Source: CAWAYH01 sp963786195
GTDB lineage: Bacteria > Acidobacteriota > Vicinamibacteria > Vicinamibacterales > 2-12-FULL-66-21
Reading direction: 5' to 3'
Assembly (NCBI GenBank): GCA_963786195.1
Contig: CAWAYH010000008.1
Coordinates: 62,001 to 126,000 of the forward strand
DNA length: 64,000 nucleotides
Shown here in pieces: positions 47,878-57,152 of the stretch (within the stretch, counting starts at the first letter, position 1; each line of letters opens with the position of its first letter). The translations under genes were made by a program, and so were the position numbers. A model generated the notes under the pieces. That model did no database searches. It was not told where the DNA came from and saw nothing but the letters and a program-made list of their open reading frames with translations.

Positions 47878-50568
47878 TCAGGCGGCGCCACGCAGTGCAT
47901 CGAGCGGCGAGACGCGCGTCGCGCGGCGTGCGGGCAGGTAGGCCGCGGCGATCGCAGCCGCCGTGAGCAGCACCGCGACAGACAGGAAGACCATCGGATC
48001 CCAGGTCGTGATGCCGACGATCAGCGTCACCATCACGCGCGTCAACAATAACGAGGCGACGACGCCCAGCGCGATGCCGATGAGCGCGAGCCGGATGCCG
48101 TCGCGTACCACGCCATTGCGGACATCGCCCGGGCTGGCGCCGAACGCGATGCGTATCCCGATCTCCTGCGTGCGCTGCTGGACGGAATAGGCCATCAGCG
48201 CATACATCCCCGTGGCCGACAGCACGAGCGCAATCGCGGCGAAGATCGTGATGAGCATCGTCGTGAAGTCCGTGCGCGCCGTGGCGGCCGCGAGGACATC
48301 CTTCATCGTGCGGATCCGGGCGACCGGAATGCCGCCGGCCGCGCCCCGCAGCTCGTGTTCGATCGTCGCGACGACGAGATGCGGCTCGACACCGGTGCGG
48401 ACCACCCACGTCAGCGGCGAGAGCCGGTTGCTCCAGGACGTCATGGCGTCTGACACCTGGGCCGACGGCACGTAGACCGTCGGCGCGGGGTCCCGGCCCG
48501 TTGCCGGGTCTCGAACGTCGGCCACGATGCCGACGATTTCCAGCGGCGCATCCGAGAAAGGCGGCCCGGAGGCGGATCCGACGACTATTCGCTCGTTCAG
48601 CGGCGAGGCGTTCTGCCAGAAGCGGCGGGCCATCGTCTGATTGACGATCGCGACTGCCGGCGCGCCGGCGCGATCGAGGGCCGAAAACCGGCGTCCCCTC
48701 ACCAGCTCGATGCGGAACACCTGGAAATAGTCGGGAGAGACGCTTTGCCAGCCCGTGGTGCCGTGGTGGCTGCCGCCGCCAAAGAGCGGCCGGCGGGCGA
48801 TGACGAACGGGATACCGAAGCCGGCGTCGACCGGGAGCGCGCGCGTGGCGGCGATGCCGGAGATTCCGGCGCTGTCGGCAAGGCGCAGCTGCACGTTGCG
48901 GACGAGCGTGGTGACCGTATCGGAGCGCTCGAAATCCGTGCCCACGAGCGACATGTCGAGCGTGAGCACGTGTTGCGGATCGAAGCCTTGCTGGATCGCG
49001 CGGAGCGCCAGGAACGTCCGGATCATCAGGCCCGATCCGACGAGCAGCACCAGCGCGAGCGTCATCTCCGCGATGACGAGCGCGGACTGTATGCGCCGGT
49101 GCGGCCTGGACAGCGACGTCCCCGTGTCGGTAGTGCCGTGTTTGAACGCCGTTGCCAGGTCGACGCGGGAAGCGCTCAGCGCAGGGACGAGCCCGAAGAC
49201 GATTCCCGTGATGGTGGACACCACCAGCGCGTAGATCAGCACGCGCCAGTCGAGCGTCACGCTGTCGGCGAGCCTCGGGATCTGTGCCGGGCTCCACGCG
49301 ATCAACGCCTGGACGCCTGCGTATCCCATCCCGAGCCCGAGGGCGCCTCCGGCCAGGGCGAGGACGAGGCTTTCGCTCAGGAGCTGGCGAATCAGGCGCT
49401 CCCGCGCCGCGCCGAGCGCAGCCCGGGTGGCGATCTCGACCCGGCGCCGGCTTGCGCGCGCGAGCAGCAGGCTTGCGGCATTCGCGCAGGCGATGAGCAG
49501 GACGAACGCGACCGCGCCGGTGAGCAGTTGCAGCGGCTCACGCACCTTGCCGACGACGACATCGCGAAGCGGTTCAGCGGCGAAGCTCTCGCGCGCTCCC
49601 AGCGCGTCGGGAAAAGTACGCCGGAACAGGGTCGTGGTGCGCGCCACCTGCTCCCTCGCGAGGTCGAGCGGCACGCCAGGTTTCAGGCGCGCGGCCACCT
49701 GGATGAAGCGCGTGTGATCCAGGGTGTACGCGTCGGCCTGGAGCGGCAGCCACAGATCGGCCGGCGGGTCGGGCCGGAAGTTGCCGGCGATCACGCCGAT
49801 GACCTCGTGCGATTGGCCGCCGAGCAGAATCGTCCGTCCGAGAATCGCCGGATCACTGGCGAACAGGGTGCGCCACAAGACATGGCTCAGGACCGCGACC
49901 CCCGCGCCACCAGTACGATCCTCCTGCTCCGAGAAGGTCCGGCCGGCCAGCACCTTCGCCCCGAACAGTCGAAAGTACTCGTGAGACACCTTGACGGCAT
50001 TGAGATGAGCCGGCCGGTCGCCGAAACTGAGGTTCACGCCAGGATCGGAGGCGTTCCAGGCCGCCATCTGCTGGAAGACGGTCGTCTCGTCGCGCCAGAT
50101 CGTGAAGCGGGGAACGGAGGCAAGCGCTGTCGTCTCGATCGGAGACTCGCTCATGATCTGCACGAGCCGATCGGGATCCGGGTAGGGCAGCGGCGCGATC
50201 AGCACCGCATTCACCACGGAGAAGACCGCGGTGTTCGCACCGATGCCGAGCCCGAGGACGAGCACCGCCCCGGCGGCGACGGCGCGGCTGCGTCCCACGG
50301 TGCGCCACGCGTACCGGACGTCCTGCTGCAGCGAGTCCCAGAGATTCAGCCGCCGGACGTCCCGGCATTCTTCCCGGCGCTGCTGAAGCCCGCCGAACGC
50401 GCGCAGCGCCGCGTCACGCGCCTGGTTCGGGCTCAGCCCCGCGGCCACTCCCGCGGCGATCTGCTGATCGATGTGGAACTGCAGCTCCTCGTCGACTTGG
50501 TCTTCGACCTCGTCGTGGAGGATCAGCGACTGGAATCGAGCCTTGAGCGCGTAGAGCCAGCGTTCCAT
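47878..50568 (-). CDS. ADOP-type orphan ABC permease
   Basis: The 896-residue protein starts with the N-terminal helical domain of the family (DQVDEELQFHIDQQIAAGVAAGLSPNQARDAALRAFGG), then a membrane helix (AAGAVLVLGLGIGANTAVFSVVNAVL), MacB-type periplasmic domain, FtsX helices with ANAASLLLARASRRRVEIATRAALGAARERLIRQLLSES, and a second set ending in RRATRVSPLDALRGAA. The duplicated FtsX layout without an ATPase defines acidobacterial duplicated orphan permeases. Their activity is not established. It lies 9 bp after the PadR regulator, its usual partner, and is intact. Confidence 0.93.
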   Translation of the reverse strand: MERWLYALKARFQSLILHDEVEDQVDEELQFHIDQQIAAGVAAGLSPNQARDAALRAFGGLQQRREECRDVRRLNLWDSLQQDVRYAWRTVGRSRAVAAGAVLVLGLGIGANTAVFSVVNAVLIAPLPYPDPDRLVQIMSESPIETTALASVPRFTIWRDETTVFQQMAAWNASDPGVNLSFGDRPAHLNAVKVSHEYFRLFGAKVLAGRTFSEQEDRTGGAGVAVLSHVLWRTLFASDPAILGRTILLGGQSHEVIGVIAGNFRPDPPADLWLPLQADAYTLDHTRFIQVAARLKPGVPLDLAREQVARTTTLFRRTFPDALGARESFAAEPLRDVVVGKVREPLQLLTGAVAFVLLIACANAASLLLARASRRRVEIATRAALGAARERLIRQLLSESLVLALAGGALGLGMGYAGVQALIAWSPAQIPRLADSVTLDWRVLIYALVVSTITGIVFGLVPALSASRVDLATAFKHGTTDTGTSLSRPHRRIQSALVIAEMTLALVLLVGSGLMIRTFLALRAIQQGFDPQHVLTLDMSLVGTDFERSDTVTTLVRNVQLRLADSAGISGIAATRALPVDAGFGIPFVIARRPLFGGGSHHGTTGWQSVSPDYFQVFRIELVRGRRFSALDRAGAPAVAIVNQTMARRFWQNASPLNERIVVGSASGPPFSDAPLEIVGIVADVRDPATGRDPAPTVYVPSAQVSDAMTSWSNRLSPLTWVVRTGVEPHLVVATIEHELRGAAGGIPVARIRTMKDVLAAATARTDFTTMLITIFAAIALVLSATGMYALMAYSVQQRTQEIGIRIAFGASPGDVRNGVVRDGIRLALIGIALGVVASLLLTRVMVTLIVGITTWDPMVFLSVAVLLTAAAIAAAYLPARRATRVSPLDALRGAA

Positions 50569-50577
50569 GTGTCCGGC

Positions 50578-50907
50578 TCACGCAAGGCCGATCACGTGCG
50601 AGATCGCGGACGAGAGCCGCGCCCAGTTGGCGGCTTCTTCTTCGAGGCGCCGCCGGCCGGGGCGCGTGAGCGAATAGAATTTCGCGCGGCGGTTGTGGTC
50701 GGACGCTCTCCACTCGGCCTTGATCCAGCCCTGGAGCTCGAGCTTGTGCAGGCACGGGTAGAGCGATCCGTCGCTGACCTGGAGGACGTCCTTCGAGACC
50801 TGCTTGAGCCGCTGGCTGATCGCCCAGCCGTGCAGCGGCTCGAGCGCGAGGATTTTGAGGACGAGGAGGTCGAGCGTGCCCTGGACGAGATCGGCTGGCC
50901 GGCTCAT
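50578..50907 (-). CDS. PadR-family regulator
   Basis: The 109-residue protein shows the winged helix of the PadR family: LVQGTLDLLVLKILALEPLHGWAISQRLKQVS, SDGSLYPCLHKLELQGWIKAEWRASDHNRRAKFYSLTRPGRRRLEEE. PadR proteins of this type repress the permease gene behind them and answer to small or envelope-stress ligands; the signal is unknown here. A perfect palindrome lies between its -10 box and start codon, which points to self-repression. Confidence 0.92.
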   Translation of the reverse strand: MSRPADLVQGTLDLLVLKILALEPLHGWAISQRLKQVSKDVLQVSDGSLYPCLHKLELQGWIKAEWRASDHNRRAKFYSLTRPGRRRLEEEAANWARLSSAISHVIGLA

Positions 50908-50912
50908 GGCGT

Positions 50913-50962
50913 CTCCCTCGGTTACCGAGGGAGAGAATAGCGCGGGAGGGGAGGAAGATCAA
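50913..50962 (-). promoter_or_regulatory. PadR-ADOP promoter and palindromic operator
   Basis: On the minus strand TTGATC (50957-50962), 17 bp, TATTCT (50934-50939), then the palindrome CTCCCTCGG-TAA-CCGAGGGAG (50913-50933), 5 bp before the ATG. The 9-bp arms are perfect and the right arm holds the ribosome site GAGGGAG. It is likely the operator through which PadR represses its own operon, and as RNA it could also hide the ribosome site. Confidence 0.6.
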
Positions 50963-51043
50963 GACGAGAAGACGAGAAAGGGAGATTTATTACAGGAGAA
51001 AGGGAGTAAGGGAGAGAACCTGCCCTAAAAGGCTCTGGGCTCT

Positions 51044-52232
51044 CTAGTCCCCTGGATCGGTGATTTCTGACAAAAGTCGTGTCATCGCGCATGCATCTGT
51101 TGAGTCCGGAGCCCGAAGCGCCGCATCTTGTCCAGGATCTCGTCAGCCGTCTTGGTCCACTTGAACGGCTTGCCTTTCTCGTTGTGCGCATCGACGTACG
51201 CGAGGATGGCCGCGCGCAATTGCGCCACGCTGGTATGCGATCCGCGACGCAGCGCCTTCTCGGTCAGCAGGCCAAAGAAGCGTTCGACGAGATTCAACCA
51301 CGACGCGTAGGTCGGAGTGAAATGCAGGTGGAAGCGCGGGTGACGCAGCAGCCAGCGATGCACGACCGGCGCCCGATGCGCGGACAGGTTGTCCAATACC
51401 ACGTGCACCTCCAGCGCCGGCTCGACGCTCGCGTCGATCTCGCGCAGGAACGCGACGAAATCCTGCGCCCGATGCTGCGGTTTGCAGCGCGCGAGGACCT
51501 CGCCCGTCGCGATGTTCAGCGCGGCGAAGAGGTCGAGCGTGCCGTTCCGAATGTAGTTATGCGTGCGTCGTTCGGGCTGCCCGATGTCCATCGGCAAGAT
51601 CGGTTGCGCCCGCTCGAGCGCCTGGATCTGGGATTTCTCGTCAAACGAGAACACCACCGCATTCGTGGGCGGATACGTGCAGGACCCACGACATCGCGGA
51701 TCTTCTCGATGAGCTGCGGGTCCGGCGACATCTTGAACGATTCGGTGACGTGCGGCTTGAGGCCAAACGTGCGCCAGATGCGACCGATGGTGTGTGGCTC
51801 ATGCCCGCCTTCGCCGCCATCGTTCGGGTGCTCCAGTGGGTCTCGCCCGGGGGCGTCGTCTGAAGGGTGGTCACGATCACCGCCTCGACGTCCTCATCCG
51901 AGATCGTGCGTGGGGTCCCGACGCGAGGCTCGTCATAGAGGCCGTCCAGCCGTCGGTCGATGAACCGGCGCCGCCATTTACCCACGGTCGCATTCGTGGT
52001 TCGAAACCGCCTGGCGACGGCGCTCGCCGCCGTGCCGTCTGCGCACGCGAGCACGAGACGCGCCCGGAACGCGAGGGAACGGTTCACTCGCGACCGCTTG
52101 GTCAATCGCGTCAACGCGCTTCGTTCGTCAGCCGTCACAATCAACGCTGGAGTGGGGCGTCCGATCTTTGCCATGCCCCTTTAGATCACAATGCAGATTC
52201 TTTTTCTAGTTAATTCGTTTCCAGGGGACTAG
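51044..52232 (-). mobile_element. IS630-family insertion sequence with terminal repeats
   Basis: CTAGTCCCCTGGA (51044-51056) and its complement TCCAGGGGACTAG (52220-52232) form the terminal inverted repeats around one transposase gene. A TA dinucleotide sits at both borders (51045-51046 and 52230-52231), as expected for IS630 target duplication, so the element proper is about 51047-52229, near 1.18 kb. The right end touches the remnant of another IS. Confidence 0.85.
51079..52174 (-). pseudogene. IS630-family transposase, frameshifted
   Basis: The N-terminal part has helix-turn-helix regions (ASAVARRFRTTNATVGKWRRRFIDRRLDGL; GETHWSTRTMAAKAGMSH). The catalytic DDE part shows FSFDEKSQIQALER (first Asp), VHVVLDNLSAHRAPVV (second Asp) and TPTYASWLNLVERFFGLLTEKALRRG (last Glu). 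Frames change near 51800 and 51680. With all DDE residues present it might act if the shifts are errors or if programmed slippage joins the frames, but two separate shifts make plain decay or sequence error likelier. Confidence 0.85.
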
Positions 52233-52236
52233 CAGG

Positions 52237-52488
52237 GTGCTGAAAAAGTGACTCGCGGGGGATGGGATCGTGACCTTCACCGCCGCGGCGTACCACTTGG
52301 TCCGTCTGCGGACGCTGCTGACGAGGCCCGCATGAGCGACGGTCGTGCGCGACCGGGGTCAACTGGTTCCGGAACAGGCGAGATTCTTGCGCGCGCTCGC
52401 CGTCGCCTTTCACCAGGCAAGCGGCCGCGCGCGATGAACACCGCTGGACGCACACGGGAACAGACATGGTGACGCGAGTCACTTTTCA
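52237..52488 (+). mobile_element. Remnant of an IS with its own terminal repeats (IS5-like)
   Basis: TGAAAAAGTGACTCGCG (52241-52257) and CGCGAGTCACTTTTCA (52473-52488) are inverted repeats about 250 bp apart. Inside, 52264-52335 reads GIVTFTAAAYHLVRLRTLLTRPA and a stop, the C-terminal end of an IS5-type transposase; the rest of the gene is gone. The remnant is thus an internally deleted element, mobilisable only in trans. Confidence 0.65.
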
Positions 52489-52956
52489 TCGCGCGGCTCT
52501 GGTCTGCGCGCGGCGGGGGCGTTGTTTCGGAGAGATGGACTTGATGACGATGCGGGTCGCTTTCCGGCGCGCGAACGGTGGATCAGCGCTCGCCATGGCC
52601 TGCGTCATCAGACGACGCACGTCGGGGTCGTCAAGGGTCGCCGCCGACTCGAGCACGATGTGGCGGACCCGATTGCCGCTGCCCTTCAGCAGCCCATCCG
52701 GGTCTTCCAATTTGGCACCCTTGAGAAAGAAGAGACTGACCCAGCGGGGGAAGACGGCTATCGAGAAGACCGCATCCGACGCACGCTCGGTCGGGCCGAA
52801 CCCGATGGCGAGCGCATTGTAGTTGTCGTACACGAGCACGAGCGCCCCAGGCAGCCGCGCGCGCATCTTCGTCAGCGCCGCCCGCGTCTGCTTCTGGATG
52901 TCAGGCGAGTACTTCGCGATGAATCCGGCCAGTTGTCCGCGTGCGGTTTCGGCCAT
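52486..52956 (-). CDS. DUF1801-like protein with IS-derived stop codon
   Basis: The 156-residue protein has the DUF1801 pattern: QLAGFIAKYSPDIQKQTRAALTKMRARLPGALVLVYDNYNALAIGFGPTERASDAVFSIAVFPRWVSLFFLKGAKLEDPDGLLKG, given in short as FIAKYSPDIQKQ, YDNYNALAIGFGP and LFFLKGAKLEDPDGLLKG. The fold is likely that of a small binding domain; function unknown. Its TGA (52486-52488) lies in the terminal repeat of the IS remnant, so the native C-terminus has probably been replaced, though the last residues (SISPKQRPRRAQTRAAR) may still be original. Confidence 0.7.
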   Translation of the reverse strand: MAETARGQLAGFIAKYSPDIQKQTRAALTKMRARLPGALVLVYDNYNALAIGFGPTERASDAVFSIAVFPRWVSLFFLKGAKLEDPDGLLKGSGNRVRHIVLESAATLDDPDVRRLMTQAMASADPPFARRKATRIVIKSISPKQRPRRAQTRAAR

Positions 52957-52973
52957 GATCTGCTCGTTAGCGG

Positions 52974-53034
52974 GAGGGGTCAGATCTTGTATTTCAACAT
53001 GCTAGGTAATGTTGAATTGCAAGACCTGACCCTC
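52974..53034. repeat. Imperfect palindrome, REP/MITE-like, type 1
   Basis: GAGGGGTCAGATCTTG (from 52974) and CAAGACCTGACCCTC (to 53034), extended by TTTCAACAT and ATGTTGAAT, make 26-27-bp arms around an 8-nt loop. Such GGGTCAGATCTTG palindromes look like mobile REP elements spread by single-strand transposases; no such gene is in the window. Confidence 0.6.
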
Positions 53035-53056
53035 TCCCAGAGCGTTTCATTCGTAC

Positions 53057-53110
53057 GTAGTGTCCGCCTTCAGGCGGACCTGCTGAAGTCCGGCTAAAGC
53101 CGGACACCAC
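53057..53110. repeat. Twin-hairpin palindrome, REP-like, type 2
   Basis: Two small hairpins, GTCCGCC-TTCA-GGCGGAC and TCCGGCT-AAA-GCCGGA, lie in a larger inverted repeat whose ends are GTAGTGTCCG (53057-53066) and CGGACACCAC (53101-53110). The form is that of twin REP elements. It ends 2 bp before the stop codon of the next gene. Confidence 0.65.
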
Positions 53111-53111
53111 G

Positions 53112-53489
53112 CTAGGGACCTTCTACGATCACGGCGTAGCCGAGCGCTCGGATGACCAACTGCGTCAGCGGTCCCACGATCACGACAGCTCCAACCGCGA
53201 AAGCCAGCACCCGGCCGAAACTCCGTCCTGCCGTCAGTCGTCCGAGAAGGAGCCCGACAAGTGTCCACTCGACAGCAGATAGTAACAGCGCCGTGCCGGG
53301 CGCAAATCCCGGCACCATCCAAATGACCGGCAGCGCCAGGAACGACCATCCCAACATGACGCCGAACGCAGAGTTGGCCACCGTGCCGGCGCCCAGGCTC
53401 GACGCGAGTGGAATGGCGGCACGCGCGGCAAACACCGGACCGAAGGCAACGCCCAACACAACGACAAGACCGCGCAGAATCCCGATCAT
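53112..53489 (-). CDS. Small membrane protein of unknown function
   Basis: The 125 residues form four hydrophobic stretches: GLVVVLGVAFGPVFAARAAI, ANSAFGVMLGWSFLALPVIWMV, ALLLSAVEWTLVGLLLGRL and GRVLAFAVGAVVIVGPLTQLVIRAL. No family was recognised. The TAG stop lies 2 bp after the type 2 palindrome, which could act as terminator structure. It stands 85 bp after the end of the propeller-protein gene on the same strand. Confidence 0.6.
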   Translation of the reverse strand: MIGILRGLVVVLGVAFGPVFAARAAIPLASSLGAGTVANSAFGVMLGWSFLALPVIWMVPGFAPGTALLLSAVEWTLVGLLLGRLTAGRSFGRVLAFAVGAVVIVGPLTQLVIRALGYAVIVEGP

Positions 53490-53574
53490 CGGTCCTTCCA
53501 GGATGCCTGATCAGGACGGGTCGTGTCGTGAGGCCGATGTGACAGAGGCTGAAGAAGCCTGTCTGGATGGCGTA

Positions 53575-54954
53575 CTATCGGCCACCCAAACCTCGAATCG
53601 ACAACACGTGCCCCTGCGTCCGGAAGATGAGGGCACCCTCGGAGATGGCCGGCGTCGCCAGGACGCTCTCGCCCATCTCGTTCTCCGCCAGCAGCTCGTA
53701 CGTCGGTCCGGCCTTCAGCACGTAGATGTGTCCTTCTTCGCTCGCCTGATACACCTTGCCGTCCGCCGCGATCGGCGAGGACGTGAAGGCAGACGGCGTG
53801 GTGCCGAGCCGCTGCTGCACCTTTCGCTCGCCAGTCTTGGCATCGTAGACGTTCAGCAGGCCGTTGTAGTTGACGATGTAAATCAGGCCGCCGTAGATCA
53901 CGGGCGTGGCCATGTAGCCGCCGCCCCTCGGGTAGCTCCAGGCGATCGCCGCGTTGCTGGTGGCATCTGCCGCCAGCGAGATGTCGCCGGTGGCGGTCTC
54001 GCGAATCGCATACACCGGCGAGCCGGGTCCATGGGCCTGCGTGATGTAGACGAATCCCTCGTGCACGATCGGCGTGGGGACCGGGATGTCGCCCATCCCC
54101 TTCATCTTCCAGATCTCCTTGCCGGTCTTGAAGTCGTACGCACCGATGTGGCGCCATCCGTTGACGATGATCTGCGTCTGATTGCCGACCTGATGGATCG
54201 TCGGCGTCCCCCAGGTGGGGACGTCCGTCCTCGGCACCCGCCACAGCTCCTTGCCATCGCTTGCGCTGAACGCGGCGAGGAACGAGTCCTTCTGCACGTC
54301 CGCCAGGATGACGACGACGTTGTCGTGGATGATGGGGGAGCTGCCGGTCTCCCACTGATAGGACGGGTCGGTGAACCACCCGGCATCCAGCACGCCGAGA
54401 TCCTTCTTCCAGAGCTGCTTGCCCTTCAGGTCGTACGCATACAGGCCTTCCGATCCGAAGAAGGCGATCAGCCGTTCGCCGTCGGTCGCGAGCGTCGAGT
54501 TCGCATGCGTGGCCTTCATGTGCCGCTTGACCTTCGGCACCGCTTTCAGCACCGACTGCTGCCACGCGACCGCGCCGCTCTTCTTGTCGAGACAGTAAAT
54601 GCGCCACTCGTGCTCCGTATCATCGGGCACCGAATCGACGTTGCCGTAGTAGCCCACCTTCAGTCCGGCATCCGTCTTCCCGCTGATGGACGAGGACACG
54701 CAGACGAGATCGCCCCACACGATGGGGCTCGAGAGCCCGAGGCCGGGAATCGGCGTCTTCCAGGCGATGTTCTGCTTCTTCGCCACGTCCCAGGTCGCGG
54801 GCAGGCTGAAGCCGTCGGCGATGCCCGCGGCGCGGATGCCGCGGAACTGCGGCCAGTCGATGCCGGGCCGCGGGGCGGTCGCCGCGCCCGGGTTGGACGC
54901 GGACAGGCCGGCGACGACGGCCAGGAGAACGCTGAATCTGACGCTGACGCGCAT
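53575..54954 (-). CDS. Secreted PQQ-like beta-propeller protein
   Basis: ATG at 54954 is chosen over the one at 54981 since AGGTGA precedes it and a signal peptide follows (MRVSVRFSVLLAVVAGLSA). The 459 residues show repeats DWPQFRGIRAAGIADG, WKTPIPGLGLSSPIVWG, YCLDKKSGAVAWQQSV, AYDLKGKQLWKKDLG, AYDFKTGKEIWKMKG, VYDAKTGERKVQQRL. The protein is a relative of the one at 12141-13370 with the same WPQFRG start. Predicted to be exported; no catalytic residues can be assigned. Confidence 0.85.
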   Translation of the reverse strand: MRVSVRFSVLLAVVAGLSASNPGAATAPRPGIDWPQFRGIRAAGIADGFSLPATWDVAKKQNIAWKTPIPGLGLSSPIVWGDLVCVSSSISGKTDAGLKVGYYGNVDSVPDDTEHEWRIYCLDKKSGAVAWQQSVLKAVPKVKRHMKATHANSTLATDGERLIAFFGSEGLYAYDLKGKQLWKKDLGVLDAGWFTDPSYQWETGSSPIIHDNVVVILADVQKDSFLAAFSASDGKELWRVPRTDVPTWGTPTIHQVGNQTQIIVNGWRHIGAYDFKTGKEIWKMKGMGDIPVPTPIVHEGFVYITQAHGPGSPVYAIRETATGDISLAADATSNAAIAWSYPRGGGYMATPVIYGGLIYIVNYNGLLNVYDAKTGERKVQQRLGTTPSAFTSSPIAADGKVYQASEEGHIYVLKAGPTYELLAENEMGESVLATPAISEGALIFRTQGHVLSIRGLGGR

Positions 54955-55116
54955 GGGATCACCTCGCACTCGTCCTGACACTGTAACCCACGGGATTGAC
55001 GGCGACCTCTCCGAGTAGTCCGGGGCAGCACGCGCGGGTGTCCGGCGGACTGAACTCGCCGAGCACCTTCAGCTTCCGAGTCGGCTTCGTTACCTGATCG
55101 GTGCGCGGTGAATCCG

Positions 55117-55146
55117 AGCCCCCGAGCTCCCGAGCCCCGAGCAACT
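55117..55146. repeat. Short CCGAGCCC tandem
   Basis: Three to four degenerate CCGAGCCC units lie 20 bp before the glnS start, between a divergent pair of genes. It is the shortest of the intergenic short-period repeats. Confidence 0.5.
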
Positions 55147-55165
55147 ATAATGAGCGTTTCAGGCC

Positions 55166-56868
55166 ATGGACGAACGCACGACAGAGACGGTTCGCGACGA
55201 TACGCCAGCCGTTGACTTCATTCGCACGATCGTCGGTGACGACGTGGCCGCCGGAAAGCACGGTGGCCGCGTCGCCACGCGTTTCCCGCCCGAGCCCAAC
55301 GGCTACCTCCACATCGGACACGCGAAATCGATCTGCCTGAACTTCGGCGTCGCCGGGCAGTTCGGCGGCACCTGCAACCTCCGGTTCGACGACACCAACC
55401 CGACCAAGGAGGATGTCGAGTACGTCGACTCCATCCAGGATGACGTCCGCTGGCTCGGGTTCCAGTGGCACGACCGGCCTGTACTACGCGTCGGACTACT
55501 TCGAGCAGCTGTACGGCTACGCCGTCCACCTGATCAACGAGGGACTGGCATACGTCGACAGCCTGACTGCGGACCAGACTCGCGAGTATCGCGGCACGCT
55601 CACCCAGCCAGGGAAAGAGAGTCCCGATCGGAACCGTCCGGTTGCCGAGAACCTCGACCTGTTCGCGCGCATGCGGGCGGGGGAGTTCCCGGACGGCGCG
55701 CTCGTGCTGCGCGCGAAGATCGACATGACGTCCCCGAATCTCAACATGCGCGATCCCGTCCTGTACCGGATCCGGCGCGCGCACCATCACCGGACGGGTG
55801 ACGCCTGGTGCATCTACCCGATGTACGACTTCGCGCACCCGCCGTCCGACGCGATCGAGCACATCACCCATTCGCTGTGCACGCTCGAGTTCGAGGACCA
55901 TCGGCCGCTCTACGACTGGCTGATCGACAACCTGCCGGTGCCGGCGAAGCCGCGGCAGATCGAGTTCGCGCGCCTGAACCTGACTTACACCCTGATGAGC
56001 AAGCGGAAGCTGCTCGAGCTGGTCGAGGAAGGCCGCGTCACGGGCTGGGACGACCCGCGGATGCCGACGATCGTCGGCATGCGCCGCCGCGGCTTCACGC
56101 CCGAAGCGATCCGCACGTTCTGCGACCGCATCGGCGTCGCGAAGCGCGAGAACATCGTCGACGTCGCGCTGCTGGAGCACGCGGTGCGCGAGGATCTCAA
56201 CCGGCGCGCGCCGCGCGTCATGGGCGTGCTCAGGCCGCTCCGCGTCGTCATCGAGAACTACCCCGAGGGTCAGACCGAAGAGTTCGACGTCGTCAACAAC
56301 CCGGAGGACGACGCGGCGGGTTCGCGCAAGGTGCCGTTCTCGAAAGTGATTTACATCGAGCAGGATGATTTCCGCGAGGATCCGCCGAAGAAGTACTTCC
56401 GCCTCGCGCCCGGCCGGGAAGTGCGGCTGCGGGGCGCGTACTTCGTGACGTGTACCGGAGTGGTCAAGGATCCTTCAACGGGCGCCATCACGGAGCTGCG
56501 GTGCACGTACGACCCGGCCACGCGCGGCGGCGACGCGCCCGACGGCCGCAAGGTCAAGTCCACGCTCCACTGGGTCTCCGCGTCGCACGCGCTGAGCGTC
56601 GAGGTGCGTCTCTACGATCGCCTCTTCAACAGCGAGAATCCTGGAGGGACCGGCGACTACCGCGCGGATCTCAATCCCCGATCGCTCGAGGTCATCGCGG
56701 ACGCCAAAGTCGAACCAAGCGTCGCGGGCGCGCTTCCCGGAACACGCTATCAGTTCGAGCGTCTTGGATATTTCTGCGTCGATCCGGACTCGACCGGTGG
56801 CCGATCTCGTGTTCAATCGAACGGTCACGCTGAAAGACACCTGGGCCAGGATCGAGCATCGCGGCTGA
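55166..56868 (+). pseudogene. glnS: Glutaminyl-tRNA synthetase, two frameshifts
   Basis: The protein shows the class I HIGH motif in PPEPNGYLHIGHAKSICLNFG, the GlnRS family stretch LRFDDTNPTKEDVEYVDSI, and KMSKS as TLMSKRKLLELVEEG, followed by GWDDPRMPTIVGMRRRGFTPEAIRTFC and the C-terminal beta-barrels. Frames change near 55478 and near 56797; the second, when repaired, gives LVFNRTVTLKDTWARIEHRG and the stop at 56868. About 567 residues, normal for GlnRS. The enzyme charges tRNA-Gln. Being usually essential where present, its breaks support errors in the sequence, unless the organism makes Gln-tRNA by the amidotransferase route. Confidence 0.9.
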
Positions 56869-57152
56869 CGCGAGCCCCTGCCGGCACCTCCGACAGTGTT
56901 GCGACCAAGGCCTCGGGGCTTCCGGGGTGGTCCCAATTCCGTCGCTCCGATTACAGAATGCGGCCCGGACTCGAGTGTGATCTCCAGACTGCACGCAGGA
57001 TAGGAGAGCGTCGGGAGGCAACCTGAGCTAAACCAACCGGTTGCGGCCCTTCAGGTGACCTGCGCCCAACGAGCCGGACGGGTTGCGCCGGCACCGTTCT
57101 CGCAAAGTGCGCTGGCGACGATCGCCGTGACCTCCGACTGCGATCTGGGCCG

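Noticed and set aside
51641..51810. Programmed frameshifting in the IS630 transposase
   Set aside because: Two separate shifts are needed and no clear slippery run was seen; genes all around show the same kind of break.
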